From positions 372,001 through 436,000 of the forward strand of contig NZ_NBOF01000003.1 in assembly GCF_002104475.1 (NCBI RefSeq): 64,000 nt of DNA, written 5' to 3'. This document shows, in pieces, positions 18,921-27,523 of this stretch. The stretch's first letter is position 1. Every line of letters starts with the position of its first letter. Under the pieces are notes generated by a model. That model searched no databases and was not told where the DNA came from. It saw nothing but the letters and a program-made list of their open reading frames with translations. Position numbers and translations under genes: made by a program. The DNA comes from Cognaticolwellia mytili. Lineage in GTDB: Bacteria; Pseudomonadota; Gammaproteobacteria; Enterobacterales; Alteromonadaceae.

Positions 18921-19120
18921 TGTCTTTCAAGACATTAGTGCACCTCGGTAATTGCTCCTGCACTACCCTAATATCTTACATCCCTGTAAGAACATGCACG
19001 TTGATGAATAGTCGCCTTTTTTGTTCTAGACAAAAGCTCCGTATTTACATCTATGTAGACAATGTTTTGATCACATGGCCGTTCCTTGTCATCTTTCACT
19101 TTATGACATTAAGACGTCTT
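18921..19120. repeat. cluster of short inverted repeats (possible extragenic repeat element)
   Basis: Five or more small perfect hairpins follow each other: TGTCTT/AAGACA (18921-18934), AGTGCA/TGCACT (18937-18964), TCTTACA/TGTAAGA with loop TCCC (18974-18991), TGTCAT/ATGACA (19087-19108) and the palindrome AAGACGTCTT (19111-19120). Base composition is less AT-rich than the flanks. The arrangement suggests a repetitive extragenic element, but other copies are not in this window. Confidence 0.45.
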
Positions 19121-19221
19121 ATATGTAGATATATTAATGTCTTGCTTACTCTCTAATTTATCAATTAAAAAACTTTTTAAGTTTCCCTTTATCTAAATAC
19201 CTGTTTATTATTGGTAAAACT

Positions 19222-19235
19222 ATACCAACTGGTAT
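19222..19235. promoter_or_regulatory. inverted-repeat operator candidate before the AraC gene
   Basis: ATACCAACTGGTAT has perfect 6-bp arms with a 2-bp centre, 33 bp before the start codon. It overlaps two more GGTA/TACC repeats between 19212 and 19240. It could be an autoregulatory site; nothing in the sequence proves this. Confidence 0.35.
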
Positions 19236-19268
19236 TACCTTTTATAAAAATAATAAACTAAGTTATAT

Positions 19269-20312
19269 ATGACTGAAATTATTTCTTTTTTCGCGACTTT
19301 TTCTTTTGCTCAAGCTGTACTTTGTGCATTGTTATTATTACCAAAGCAACAACAAAACCCCTCGATTCGCTTGTTTGTCGGTCTTATGATTTGCGTTAGT
19401 TGTTATTTATTACGTGATATATTCCCTGCTTTAGTTCCATATTCTTCTTTTTGGTGGCTGGAAAAGATTGGAGGTAATGCCTTGCCGGGCGTATTTTGGT
19501 TAGTCAGTTTAAGTGTGTTTGCTGACCATGTTATTTTAAAACGCTGGCAATACCTTTTAGCGTCGTTAACTTTATTTATTCCATTATCGATGATTTTTGG
19601 CTCTTTGTTGTTCGGTGTTAACATCAATCAGTTTTCTATGTTGGGATTGATAACAAAGTATAGTGCAATGGCGCTAGAGCTTGCTTTGGTTTTTCATGCC
19701 CTAATTATAGCTATTCAGCATTGGCGTGATGATTTAATACAACAACGTCGTTATATTCGCGGAGGTGTGCTCAGTTTGTCAGCGGTTTATATTTTCATGG
19801 TGATTTTTGCTAATGAATTTCTCGATATTCAGTGGGTAATGTTGGGTGGTGCAATTAGTATCGTTATGGCAATACTAATTACAGGTGTCAATTTCTTCTT
19901 GTTTAACCTCAGAGATAGTAGCTTATTTATTACGACAGAACCTCCTACTTTGGAAGATAATAATGTTGTCGTGAGTACAGAGCTGATTAAAATTACACAA
20001 GCAATGGAGCAAGAGAAACTTTATCGGCAAGAAGGGATCACCATTGCAAGTTTTTCACAACACCTAGCCATTCATGAATATAAACTACGTCAGTTGATAA
20101 ATGGCGAACTAAACTATCGTAATTTTAATGATTTTTTAAATTTTTATCGCATTCAGGAAGTCAGTGAAAATTTGACCCGGACTGAAAGCAAAAATATGCC
20201 TGTATTAACGTTAGCATTGGAAAGTGGCTTTAGAAGTTTGAGCTCTTTCAATAAAGCTTTTAAAGCGACTTATGGCCTAACGCCAACAGAATACCGTAAA
20301 AAACATCAGTAA
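19269..20312 (+). CDS. AraC family regulator with N-terminal membrane domain
   Basis: A 347-residue protein. Residues 1-215 contain about seven hydrophobic helices, so the sensor part sits in the membrane. Residues about 240-345 form the AraC double HTH: ITIASFSQHLAIHEYKLRQL and then LTLALESGFRSLSSFNKAFK, ending GLTPTEYRKKH. This architecture is common in marine gammaproteobacteria and Bacteroidetes and presumably couples an envelope signal to transcription. The neighbouring TonB receptor and cytochrome operon are the likely targets; this is inference from position. Confidence 0.88.
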   Translation: MTEIISFFATFSFAQAVLCALLLLPKQQQNPSIRLFVGLMICVSCYLLRDIFPALVPYSSFWWLEKIGGNALPGVFWLVSLSVFADHVILKRWQYLLASLTLFIPLSMIFGSLLFGVNINQFSMLGLITKYSAMALELALVFHALIIAIQHWRDDLIQQRRYIRGGVLSLSAVYIFMVIFANEFLDIQWVMLGGAISIVMAILITGVNFFLFNLRDSSLFITTEPPTLEDNNVVVSTELIKITQAMEQEKLYRQEGITIASFSQHLAIHEYKLRQLINGELNYRNFNDFLNFYRIQEVSENLTRTESKNMPVLTLALESGFRSLSSFNKAFKATYGLTPTEYRKKHQ

Positions 20313-20430
20313 TTGAAACATTTACTCAGCACTATTTATTAATTCGTCAGAGTTTTCTAGTTATTCGACAGCTTTTTATGATTTAGCATTTTATAGTCAG
20401 TTCATCCCGTCTTATTAAAAGAACTGATAT

Positions 20431-21186
20431 ATGTCGCAGCGACTCTTAGGTATTAATTTGAGTGATAAAGCTTCTTGCCTTACTAGAGATAAAATCTCAT
20501 TTCGAAGTGTTCTCCTAATATTTTTTCTAAGCTTTTTCTCCTATTCTCAGGTTGTTTATGCAGCCAAACATAATGAGTTATCACAAAAAGCTAATCAAAT
20601 GTTAACCGTATGCAAGGATTGTCATGGCAAAAATTTGTCGGGACAAGAAATGCTTAATGCTCCTGCCATTGCTGGACAATCTTTACTTTATTTGACTAGG
20701 CAAATAGCCAAGTTTAGGAACGGTTCAAGAGGAAAACATAAAGATGACAGCACAGGGCAACAAATGGCAAGTATAGCCATAACGCTAAATGATCCTGAAA
20801 GCCTTTTAGAAGTTAATCAATATATTAGCAGGCTGACATTCATTGAAGAGGTAACTAATCTAAATACAACTAAAGCGACCGCATCAATATCGCAATTAAG
20901 GCTGGGCAGTAATTATTATCAAGCTAAGTGTGGTGCTTGTCATGGCGGTAATGCACAAGGAAATGACAAAATGTTAGCTCCTAGGTTAAATCATTTGTCT
21001 CCCACTTATCTTTTAAAGCAAATGGCAAATTTTTCAAATGCTACCCGCGGTGGTGGCAGTGATGATAAATATGGCCGGCAAATGGCGATGATGGCTAAAA
21101 TAAGTGCTGGGCAAGAACTCGATAATATCATTATGTTTATCAATAGCCTTACCAATAAAATCATTGTTAGTGATGATAATGAATAA
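20431..21186 (+). CDS. dihaem cytochrome c (c4-like), periplasmic
   Basis: A 251-residue exported cytochrome. A hydrophobic segment at about residues 26-45 (VLLIFFLSFFSYSQVVYAA) is the signal, with a longer than usual N-terminus. Two haem sites are seen, CKDCHGK and CGACHGG, each followed by a distal Met candidate (GQQMASIA; GRQMAMMA). The two-domain repeat with YLTRQIAKFRNGSRG and YLLKQMANFSNATRG is typical of cytochrome c4, an electron shuttle. Its stop overlaps the start of the MauG/CCP-like gene, so translation is coupled and the two proteins likely exchange electrons. Confidence 0.88.
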   Translation: MSQRLLGINLSDKASCLTRDKISFRSVLLIFFLSFFSYSQVVYAAKHNELSQKANQMLTVCKDCHGKNLSGQEMLNAPAIAGQSLLYLTRQIAKFRNGSRGKHKDDSTGQQMASIAITLNDPESLLEVNQYISRLTFIEEVTNLNTTKATASISQLRLGSNYYQAKCGACHGGNAQGNDKMLAPRLNHLSPTYLLKQMANFSNATRGGGSDDKYGRQMAMMAKISAGQELDNIIMFINSLTNKIIVSDDNE

Positions 21187-22486
21187 TAGCTATTTAACTT
21201 CCCATATATCACAGGTGAAAAATAAACTATCTTTCCTTGCTTGTAGTTTATTTTTACTCTTTATTTTAGGACTGTATTCACATGTTTTTGCTGCTGAAAA
21301 TTGGCAGGGTAGTGTTATACAAGTAAGTTCTGAGCAAGCAAAACACTTAACAGTTGAAGATACTTATAAATTAAGTTCTACGTGTCCAGCTAGCTTTGAA
21401 TTAACTGCCGCTGGTGTTTGCCGCTTGCTCACTCAGTATCAGTTTTATGACTCAGTACAGAATAGGGGATTAGGCGGAACAAAAACGGCATTGCCGCCAC
21501 ACCGTGATGGTTTTACGCCAGAACAAATTGATTTAGGACGCTATTTATTTTTTGACCCTTTATTATCAAAAGATGGCTCGATATCTTGTGCAAGTTGCCA
21601 CCAACCAAACAAAGGCTTTAGTGATGATTTAGATAGAAGCGTTGGCATTACCGGTGAAAAGGTTGCACGCAGTGCGCCTTCATTATGGAATGTTGCCTTT
21701 TTAGATAAATTTTTCTGGGATGCAAGGGTAAAAACTTTAGAAGAGCAAGCGCAAGGGCCGCTGTTTGATGCGATGGAAATGGGTAATTCACCTGAACAGC
21801 TGCTAAGTTCTTTACAACAGAATTTTGGGTATAAAATGTTATTTTCTCAGGCATTTCCTAAAGATAATGAGTTGGCCTTATCGCAGGTTTACACTGCGTT
21901 GACTGCGTTTCAGACCTCTTTGATCTCACTTAATAGTCGTTATGATCGTTATGCTCATGGTTATCATCAAGCATTAACCGACAATGAAGTGGCGGGACTT
22001 AATGTTTTTCGATCGTTTGTTGCCCGATGTGCAGAGTGCCATCAACCACCGTTATTTACTAATAATCAAATTGCAGTCATTGGCACACCTGAGCCAAAAG
22101 GACGAGAACGTGATATCGGTGCGGGTAAAACATATAACGCTGAAAAATTACGTGGCGCTTTTAAAGTGCCGACTTTGCGCAATATTACAAAATCAGCGCC
22201 TTATATGCACTCAGGCCGTTATCAAACCTTACGAGAATCAATAAAATTTTATAATGATGGTCGCGGTAATGCGATTCCCGAAGGAGAACGTATGTATCTT
22301 CATTGGCATATATCTGAGCCAAATTTAACTGATGCAGAAGTCGGCCTTGTTGTTGAGTTTTTGGCCACACTAACAGATGAAAGTTTATCGCCAACAATAC
22401 CAATCTCATTACCTTCAGGTCTTGCGCCGGTAGATGAAAATTTTCAGGCCAAATTACATATGCAACGACGAAATTTAAATAAGTAA
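21173..22486 (+). CDS. dihaem cytochrome c peroxidase / MauG family protein
   Basis: About 437 residues from ATG 21173 (or 21179), both overlapping the upstream stop. The preferred start gives a signal peptide (KLSFLACSLFLLFILGLYSHVFAA), whereas an earlier in-frame ATG at 21104 would put 23 residues before it. Two c-haem motifs are present, CASCHQ with KGFSDDL after it and CAECHQ with PPLFTNNQ after it, and the conserved KVPTLRNITKSAPYMHSG holds the distal ligand region. Family members reduce H2O2 or oxidise protein side chains (MauG). With a c4-like donor encoded upstream and a beta-helix/cytochrome fusion downstream, a specific periplasmic oxidation is likely, but the target is unknown. Confidence 0.88.
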   Translation: MIMNNSYLTSHISQVKNKLSFLACSLFLLFILGLYSHVFAAENWQGSVIQVSSEQAKHLTVEDTYKLSSTCPASFELTAAGVCRLLTQYQFYDSVQNRGLGGTKTALPPHRDGFTPEQIDLGRYLFFDPLLSKDGSISCASCHQPNKGFSDDLDRSVGITGEKVARSAPSLWNVAFLDKFFWDARVKTLEEQAQGPLFDAMEMGNSPEQLLSSLQQNFGYKMLFSQAFPKDNELALSQVYTALTAFQTSLISLNSRYDRYAHGYHQALTDNEVAGLNVFRSFVARCAECHQPPLFTNNQIAVIGTPEPKGRERDIGAGKTYNAEKLRGAFKVPTLRNITKSAPYMHSGRYQTLRESIKFYNDGRGNAIPEGERMYLHWHISEPNLTDAEVGLVVEFLATLTDESLSPTIPISLPSGLAPVDENFQAKLHMQRRNLNK

Positions 22487-22606
22487 AGAAAGATAAAACA
22501 AAATAATCGCACTCGCAGCATTCAAGTAAAATTAACACAGCGATTAGAGTAGGAACTAACAGGCAAACTAACAATAAAAACATAATAAAGCAGGGTGGGG
22601 AATAAT

Positions 22607-24121
22607 ATGAAGTTGAGTAAACTTATTGCCGCGATATTGATTGTGGGTGCTTTCGCGGTAGGCTTGTACTTAGGCACTAAACAGAATAACGTACCAGTGA
22701 TCACTAACAGTGCAGAAGGCGCAAGTTATGGTGGTGGTTATGATCAAAGTGTTGATACCAGCGCTAAGGTCAAAAGCACAGTGACTAAGCGCACTAAGGC
22801 TGGAGAAACGCATATTGTTGAAGATGGCCAAACTATCATGGCAGCAGTGAAATTAGCTAAACCTGGTGACACTATCCAAGTTATGCCTGGTACCTATCAT
22901 GAAACCGTTTATATAGATAAAGATGATATTCGCATTATAGGCGTAGTCAAAGAGGGCAAGCGTGCCACCCTTGATGGTGAGAAAAAACTTAATGATGCCA
23001 TTTTGTATTCAGGTAATAATTTTATTGTCGAGAATATGCAAATTTCCAATTACAAAGGTAATGCCATTATGGGCCAAGCTGGTAATAACTTTGAAATTCG
23101 TAATAATATTATTATTGATACTGGGGTTTATGGTATTTTCCCACAACTCGGTAAAAATGGCATTGTTGAATACAATGTGATTTCCGGCATTGAAGATGCC
23201 GCTATTTATGTCGGTATGAGTGATAATATACATGTTGCTTATAACAATGTTTTCGATAGTGTTGCAGGTATTGAAATTGAAAACTCTCGTCATGCAATAG
23301 TTGAAGACAATTATGTGCATGGTAATACGGGCGGGATTTTAGCTTTTATTACCCCAGGCCTACCAATAAAAACTACCTTTGATGTCATTATTCGCAACAA
23401 TTTCATTTCTAATAATAATCATAAAAACTTCGGTGCGCCGGGATCTACTGTTGGTGGCATACCAGCAGGTACTGGCATCTTAGTGATGGCAGCAGATGAT
23501 GTTATCATTGAAGGTAATATTATTTCTGGCAATAAAACGGCCGGTATACTAATCACTGACCACCATAATGCCCCGAATACCACCATAGACCCTGAATCTG
23601 ATCCAAGCCCAGACCGTGTGATGATTTTAGATAATTTAATGCATAATAACGGCTATGACACCATTGATGAAGTTAAGGCTTTGATGCTAACAGAACTAAA
23701 ACAAGGAGAGCCAGATATTATTCGCGTTGGTACAAGCAATGACAGTTGTATTATTAATCGGCATCGTTATGTTTCTGTTGGGGTGAATAGTTGGAAAGAG
23801 TGTGAGTTTACTAATACTGCGTCGATTGATAGCTATTTATTAGATGAACCTGTTGCACCGCGTGTTATTGACCCTTCTGAGCGTGGTAAAGTGGTCTATG
23901 AAGGTATCTGTGCTGGTTGTCATACCTATACTGGGCGTATGATTGGGCCGCCAGTTCAAATTATTCAGGCACTGTATATGGAAAATCCACAGGGTATCGC
24001 TGACTATATTAACAAGCCGGTTAAAAAACGTGATGATTATCCTGAGATGCCACCACAAAATTATTTAGATGCTGAAACTCGCATGGCTGCGGCAAAATAT
24101 ATGCTAAGTCGAAAGAAATAA
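22607..24121 (+). CDS. right-handed parallel beta-helix protein fused to a C-terminal cytochrome c domain
   Basis: About 504 residues from ATG 22607, which has GGTGGGG just upstream and gives a clean signal anchor (KLSKLIAAILIVGAFAVGLYLG); an ATG four codons earlier is less likely. Residues about 60-370 are NosD/PbH1-type beta-helix repeats (DTIQVMPGTYHETVYI, then repeated N-x-I/F-x-x-N turns). A domain of about 90 residues at the C-terminus carries one haem site, CAGCHTYTGRMIGPP, with a Met ligand candidate in YPEMPPQNY. It is the last gene of the cytochrome operon and is followed by a terminator. Beta-helix domains of this kind often bind polysaccharide or act as scaffolds; the fusion links that to electron transfer. 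Function unknown. Confidence 0.85.
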   Translation: MKLSKLIAAILIVGAFAVGLYLGTKQNNVPVITNSAEGASYGGGYDQSVDTSAKVKSTVTKRTKAGETHIVEDGQTIMAAVKLAKPGDTIQVMPGTYHETVYIDKDDIRIIGVVKEGKRATLDGEKKLNDAILYSGNNFIVENMQISNYKGNAIMGQAGNNFEIRNNIIIDTGVYGIFPQLGKNGIVEYNVISGIEDAAIYVGMSDNIHVAYNNVFDSVAGIEIENSRHAIVEDNYVHGNTGGILAFITPGLPIKTTFDVIIRNNFISNNNHKNFGAPGSTVGGIPAGTGILVMAADDVIIEGNIISGNKTAGILITDHHNAPNTTIDPESDPSPDRVMILDNLMHNNGYDTIDEVKALMLTELKQGEPDIIRVGTSNDSCIINRHRYVSVGVNSWKECEFTNTASIDSYLLDEPVAPRVIDPSERGKVVYEGICAGCHTYTGRMIGPPVQIIQALYMENPQGIADYINKPVKKRDDYPEMPPQNYLDAETRMAAAKYMLSRKK

Positions 24122-24153
24122 TTACGCGTTTTATCTAGTGCGTATCGAAACAG

Positions 24154-24185
24154 TGGCCTTGTTAAATTTTAGCAAGGCCATTTTT
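24154..24185 (+). terminator. intrinsic terminator after the cytochrome operon
   Basis: TGGCCTTGTT pairs with AGCAAGGCCA (one G-T pair) over a 7-nt loop, followed by TTTTT. Confidence 0.85.
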
Positions 24186-24233
24186 GTAATGTTTCAGCGA
24201 AAATAGCCAGCAGAGCGATTATTGATATGTTAA

Positions 24234-24250
24234 ATGTGTATACAGTATGC
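24234..24250. promoter_or_regulatory. candidate GntR operator before the pyrroline-2-carboxylate reductase gene
   Basis: ATGTGTATACAGTATGC lies 48 bp before the start codon. It shares GTATACA-N-TATGC with the site at 34009-34026 before the trans-3-hydroxyproline dehydratase gene, which suggests one regulator for both. Confidence 0.55.
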
Positions 24251-24297
24251 AATAATTACTGGTAATTATTGCTTTGTTTATATTTTAAGAGGTCTCC

Positions 24298-25284
24298 ATG
24301 CTGACGATCAATGCTGAAATCGTTAACCACGCGTTATCATTTCCAAAACTTGTCAATGAGCTAGAGCAAGCTTTCGCGAGCGATGTAACTGTGCCGCCAC
24401 GTTTGCACTTCGATATGGCTAACCCGAACGCTGCGCGTGAAACAACGTTACTAATAATGCCGGCATGGCAAGCAGGAGAGGTCGCCGGTGTTAAAATTGT
24501 GACGGTTGCGCCAGAAAATGGTGATAAAGGCTTGCCGTCTATACAAGGCTCGTACCTATTGATGGACGTTGATACGGGCGCTATGATTGCCATGATGGAT
24601 GCGCCGGCATTAACAGCAAGAAGAACGGCTGCCGCTTCAGCGTTAGCATCTCGTTTTTTATCACGCCAAGACAGTGAAACCTTACTTATGATTGGTACCG
24701 GAACCTTGTCAAGTAAGCTTATTGAAGCGCATGCTAGCGTCCGTTCACTTAAAACAATATATGTTTGGGGCCGAAATAAAGCCAAAGCGGAAGCTATCTG
24801 TCAGCAAGTAGCCCATTTAAATATTGATTGTCATGCTGTTGATGATATTAAAGGTTATATTAGTAAGGCTGATATCATTTCCTGTGCCACGTTAAGTAAA
24901 GAGCCACTAGTTTTGGGTAAGTGGTTAGTGCCTGGACAGCATGTAGATATGGTTGGTTCGTACCGACCTGATATGCGAGAAATGGATGATGAATGCTTAA
25001 CTAAATCACGATTATTTGTAGATAACTTTGAAAGTGCATTACGTGAAACTGGTGATATGACTATCCCCCTACAGCAAGGTGTTATCAGCCAAGAACAGAT
25101 AGAAGCAGATTTATTTTCCTTATGTAAGAAAGAGTTTGTCGTTCGCAGAAATGAGCAAGATATTACTATTTTTAAATCAGTTGGTCATGCATTAGAAGAT
25201 TTAACTGCGGCTAAGCTTGTTGCTGACTTTGCTAACGCGAAATCAGCAGCAGAGCCCATAACAATCGAGCCGATGATATTTTAA
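24298..25284 (+). CDS. ornithine cyclodeaminase/mu-crystallin family protein, likely delta1-pyrroline-2-carboxylate reductase
   Basis: A 328-residue NAD(P)-binding protein of the OCD/mu-crystallin family. The dinucleotide fold is seen at LLMIGTGTLSSKLIEAH (about residues 129-145), with VWGRNKAKAEAI after it and HVDMVGSYRPDMREMDD as the family's C-terminal motif. PPRLHFDM near residue 40 is the substrate loop. In bacteria that use trans-3-hydroxy-L-proline, a family member reduces delta1-pyrroline-2-carboxylate to L-proline. That role is supported here by the operator shared with the dehydratase gene at 32926. True ornithine cyclodeaminase is the alternative. Good ribosome site AAGAGGT. Confidence 0.8.
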   Translation: MLTINAEIVNHALSFPKLVNELEQAFASDVTVPPRLHFDMANPNAARETTLLIMPAWQAGEVAGVKIVTVAPENGDKGLPSIQGSYLLMDVDTGAMIAMMDAPALTARRTAAASALASRFLSRQDSETLLMIGTGTLSSKLIEAHASVRSLKTIYVWGRNKAKAEAICQQVAHLNIDCHAVDDIKGYISKADIISCATLSKEPLVLGKWLVPGQHVDMVGSYRPDMREMDDECLTKSRLFVDNFESALRETGDMTIPLQQGVISQEQIEADLFSLCKKEFVVRRNEQDITIFKSVGHALEDLTAAKLVADFANAKSAAEPITIEPMIF

Positions 25285-25431
25285 TAGTTCCGAGTATTCT
25301 TTACTACCATTTATAAATGATTTCATTGCTCTTCCAAGTAAGCTAGCGCATACAAGCATTAAATTTGTTGGTTTGGTATTTGACTTTATAACTCACTACT
25401 ATATAAATGGTGCTACGATGTGAGGAAAAGG

Positions 25432-25456
25432 TAATACTAAACTCGCTTTAGTATTA
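25432..25456 (+). promoter_or_regulatory. stem-loop in the leader of the sensor kinase gene
   Basis: TAATACTAAA pairs with TTTAGTATTA over a 5-nt loop, about 20 bases before the ATG. It has no T tract. It may be a leftover transcript end or a translation control element. Confidence 0.35.
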
Positions 25457-25477
25457 TATAAATGGCAACTGAGATTC

Positions 25478-27094
25478 ATGGATAAGATAATGTCGAGTAA
25501 GGGCACATTTAATAATAAATTAAGCCGACGTGTATTTGTTTATATTTTCTTATGTAGTGCATTTTTATCAGTTTGCTCCACCATTATTCAGTTATATGTT
25601 GATTTTGAAGATGGTGTTTCTGCCTTAGATGAGCGTTTTAATAACGTTGAGTTAAGCTTTAACCAATCAATATCCACTAGCCTTTGGGATTTTAACGAAC
25701 CCTTAGTTGAGCAACAAATTGGCGGTATTCAACGCCTTCCTGACATTCGACATGTAAAAATCACTACGAGTTTTGGCAAAATATATGAAGTAGGTAATGT
25801 TATTTCGAATCCTGAAAAAGTTGAGCATTACTCAATAAAATTCGAGGGCAACACTATTGGTACTATGGTAATTTCTGCCGACTACCAAGATATTTATCAA
25901 GATATAAAGCAAAAAGCAGGCTTTATTATTACCTCTGAATTTATCAAAATTTTCATGGTGGCATTTTGTACGTTTTACATTGTGCATTGGCTGATTACCA
26001 AACATCTATATCGAATTACTCTATATTCAAAAGAATTAAGCGGGCAAAATCTAGACGTGCCATTGACATTAGAGAACCGTAAGCAAGAAACTGATGAACT
26101 TGATGAACTAGTTGATGCGATTAATGGTATGCGTTTAAGTTTAAAAACTGACATTTTTAAATTAGAGGATGCAGAAAATGCCTTGATAAATCTTAATGCT
26201 GACTTGGAAATCAAAGTCTATGAACGTACGGCGAAATTAGCGGAAAGTAATCAACAATTACAACAATCTTTAAATGAATTAACACTAGCTAAAGACCAAC
26301 TTGTACAGTCTGAAAAAATGGCCTCTCTCGGACAATTAGTTGCTGGGGTTGCCCATGAAGTAAATACCCCTTTGGGGATTTGTGTAACTTCAGTTAGTGC
26401 TTTGAAAGAAAAAATCTCTGAACTAAATGATGCCTTAATAGAAGAAAAATTAACGAAAAAACAGCTGACGTCAATATTGAGTCTTTTTGTCGAATATGAA
26501 CAAATCATAGAACGTAGTCTAAATAAAGCCGTCGATTTAATTCGAGGCTTCAAATCTGTTGCAGTCGAACAACATACCGACCCTAAAATAAATATTAATT
26601 TAGCTCAGCATGTTAGTGATGTGGTAAATACTGTAAAAACCCTATTCAAACAAAAGAACTACGCCATTAAAATTAGTGTTGATCCTGGACTTAATTTAGT
26701 GACTTTTCCTAGTGCTTGGAATCAAATACTGACTAATTTTTTGACTAACTCGCACCTCCATGGTTTTGAAGACCGCACTGATGGTGTAATTAGTATTGAT
26801 TTTCAAGTTGATGATGAAAATTTAGTACTGGTATACCAAGATGATGGCAAAGGTATTAATACCGATGTTAAAGATAAAATATTTGACCCATTTGTTACTA
26901 CTAAGCGTGGATTAGGTGGCTCGGGCCTTGGAATGAATATTGTTTATAATTTAGTGAACACTAAACTCGGTGGTACGATTAAAGTACTTGAAATCGAGCA
27001 TGGCTGCTGCTTTGTTGTTAAAGTTCCTTTGATACTCGAACAGGAAGTACAGGCAAAAAAAAAAGGTATACCTAATTTAAAAGTTATACCTTAG
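25478..27094 (+). CDS. orphan sensor histidine kinase
   Basis: A 538-residue membrane kinase. One helix near residues 17-40 and a second near residues 152-170 flank a periplasmic sensor of about 110 residues. A HAMP-like linker and a coiled coil (about residues 225-275) follow. The phosphoacceptor is His293 in GVAHEVNTPLG, and the ATPase part shows NQILTNFLTNSHLHGF (N box), DDGKGI (G1) and GGSGLGMNIV (G2). No response regulator is adjacent. It resembles the second orphan kinase at 55381-57132 in layout, and the two are probably paralogues. The start could also be the ATG four codons later. Confidence 0.88.
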   Translation: MDKIMSSKGTFNNKLSRRVFVYIFLCSAFLSVCSTIIQLYVDFEDGVSALDERFNNVELSFNQSISTSLWDFNEPLVEQQIGGIQRLPDIRHVKITTSFGKIYEVGNVISNPEKVEHYSIKFEGNTIGTMVISADYQDIYQDIKQKAGFIITSEFIKIFMVAFCTFYIVHWLITKHLYRITLYSKELSGQNLDVPLTLENRKQETDELDELVDAINGMRLSLKTDIFKLEDAENALINLNADLEIKVYERTAKLAESNQQLQQSLNELTLAKDQLVQSEKMASLGQLVAGVAHEVNTPLGICVTSVSALKEKISELNDALIEEKLTKKQLTSILSLFVEYEQIIERSLNKAVDLIRGFKSVAVEQHTDPKININLAQHVSDVVNTVKTLFKQKNYAIKISVDPGLNLVTFPSAWNQILTNFLTNSHLHGFEDRTDGVISIDFQVDDENLVLVYQDDGKGINTDVKDKIFDPFVTTKRGLGGSGLGMNIVYNLVNTKLGGTIKVLEIEHGCCFVVKVPLILEQEVQAKKKGIPNLKVIP

Positions 27095-27100
27095 TTTTAT
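27062..27100 (+). terminator. hairpin overlapping the end of the kinase gene
   Basis: AAGGTATA (27063-27070) pairs with TATACCTT (27085-27092) across the last codons, followed by AGTTTTATT. A compact terminator inside the coding end is plausible. Confidence 0.4.
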
Positions 27101-27121
27101 TGAATGTATGCTAACGGTGAC

Positions 27122-27523
27122 TTACTCATCACCTAATAACGTCAGTACCATATTCGTGTAATTTACTAGCCCTAGCACTTCTTGATTTTCGATAACGGGT
27201 GCAGTGTTGACGCCAAAATTTTCGAACAATCTTGCACAGTAGCGCACGTCCATTTCCGGGGAAACAGATAACAATGGCTTTGCCATAATTTCATATAAAT
27301 TGACTCGATCAGGTGAGCGATCTTTGGCAATAACCTGCTTAGCGATATCTGATAATAATACTAAACCGAACTCGTCATTGTCGTGGCGTTTATTTATGAT
27401 TAAGGCATTCACATTATGCTCTTTAGCAAGCTTTATGCCCTCTGCAACCGTTACCATGCCATCAGTAAATTGATAACTGTCTGTAGTCATCGCATCTTTA
27501 ACTTGCACTAATTTATGACTCAT
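27122..27523 (-). CDS. two-CBS-domain protein
   Basis: A 133-residue protein made of two CBS motifs only: VKDAMTTDSYQFTDGMVTV to GLVLLSDIAKQVI, and NLYEIMAKPLLSVSPEMDV to GLVNYTNMVLTLL. CBS pairs bind adenine nucleotides and regulate partner proteins. It is the last gene of a four-gene unit and overlaps the PII-like gene by four bases (ATGA), so it is made with it. It probably senses energy state for the DUF1538 membrane proteins; that is inference. Confidence 0.88.
   Translation of the reverse strand: MSHKLVQVKDAMTTDSYQFTDGMVTVAEGIKLAKEHNVNALIINKRHDNDEFGLVLLSDIAKQVIAKDRSPDRVNLYEIMAKPLLSVSPEMDVRYCARLFENFGVNTAPVIENQEVLGLVNYTNMVLTLLGDE

Larger units (their letters stand above)
18840..19268. 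other. intergenic region with terminator, hairpin cluster and AraC-gene promoter
   Basis: It holds the receptor terminator (18872-18895), a cluster of short perfect inverted repeats (18921-19120, listed separately) and overlapping GGTA/TACC repeats just before the AraC gene. A 72-codon frame at 18938-19156 runs through the hairpins and does not look like a protein. Confidence 0.5.

Noticed and set aside
18938-19156. A 72-codon plus-strand open frame
   Set aside because: It runs through a series of perfect hairpins, is Cys/Leu-rich with no family resemblance, and has no convincing ribosome site.
21104-21172. An upstream ATG for the MauG/CCP-like gene
   Set aside because: It would place 23 residues before the natural start, deep inside the upstream cytochrome gene; ATG 21173 or 21179 gives a normal signal peptide.
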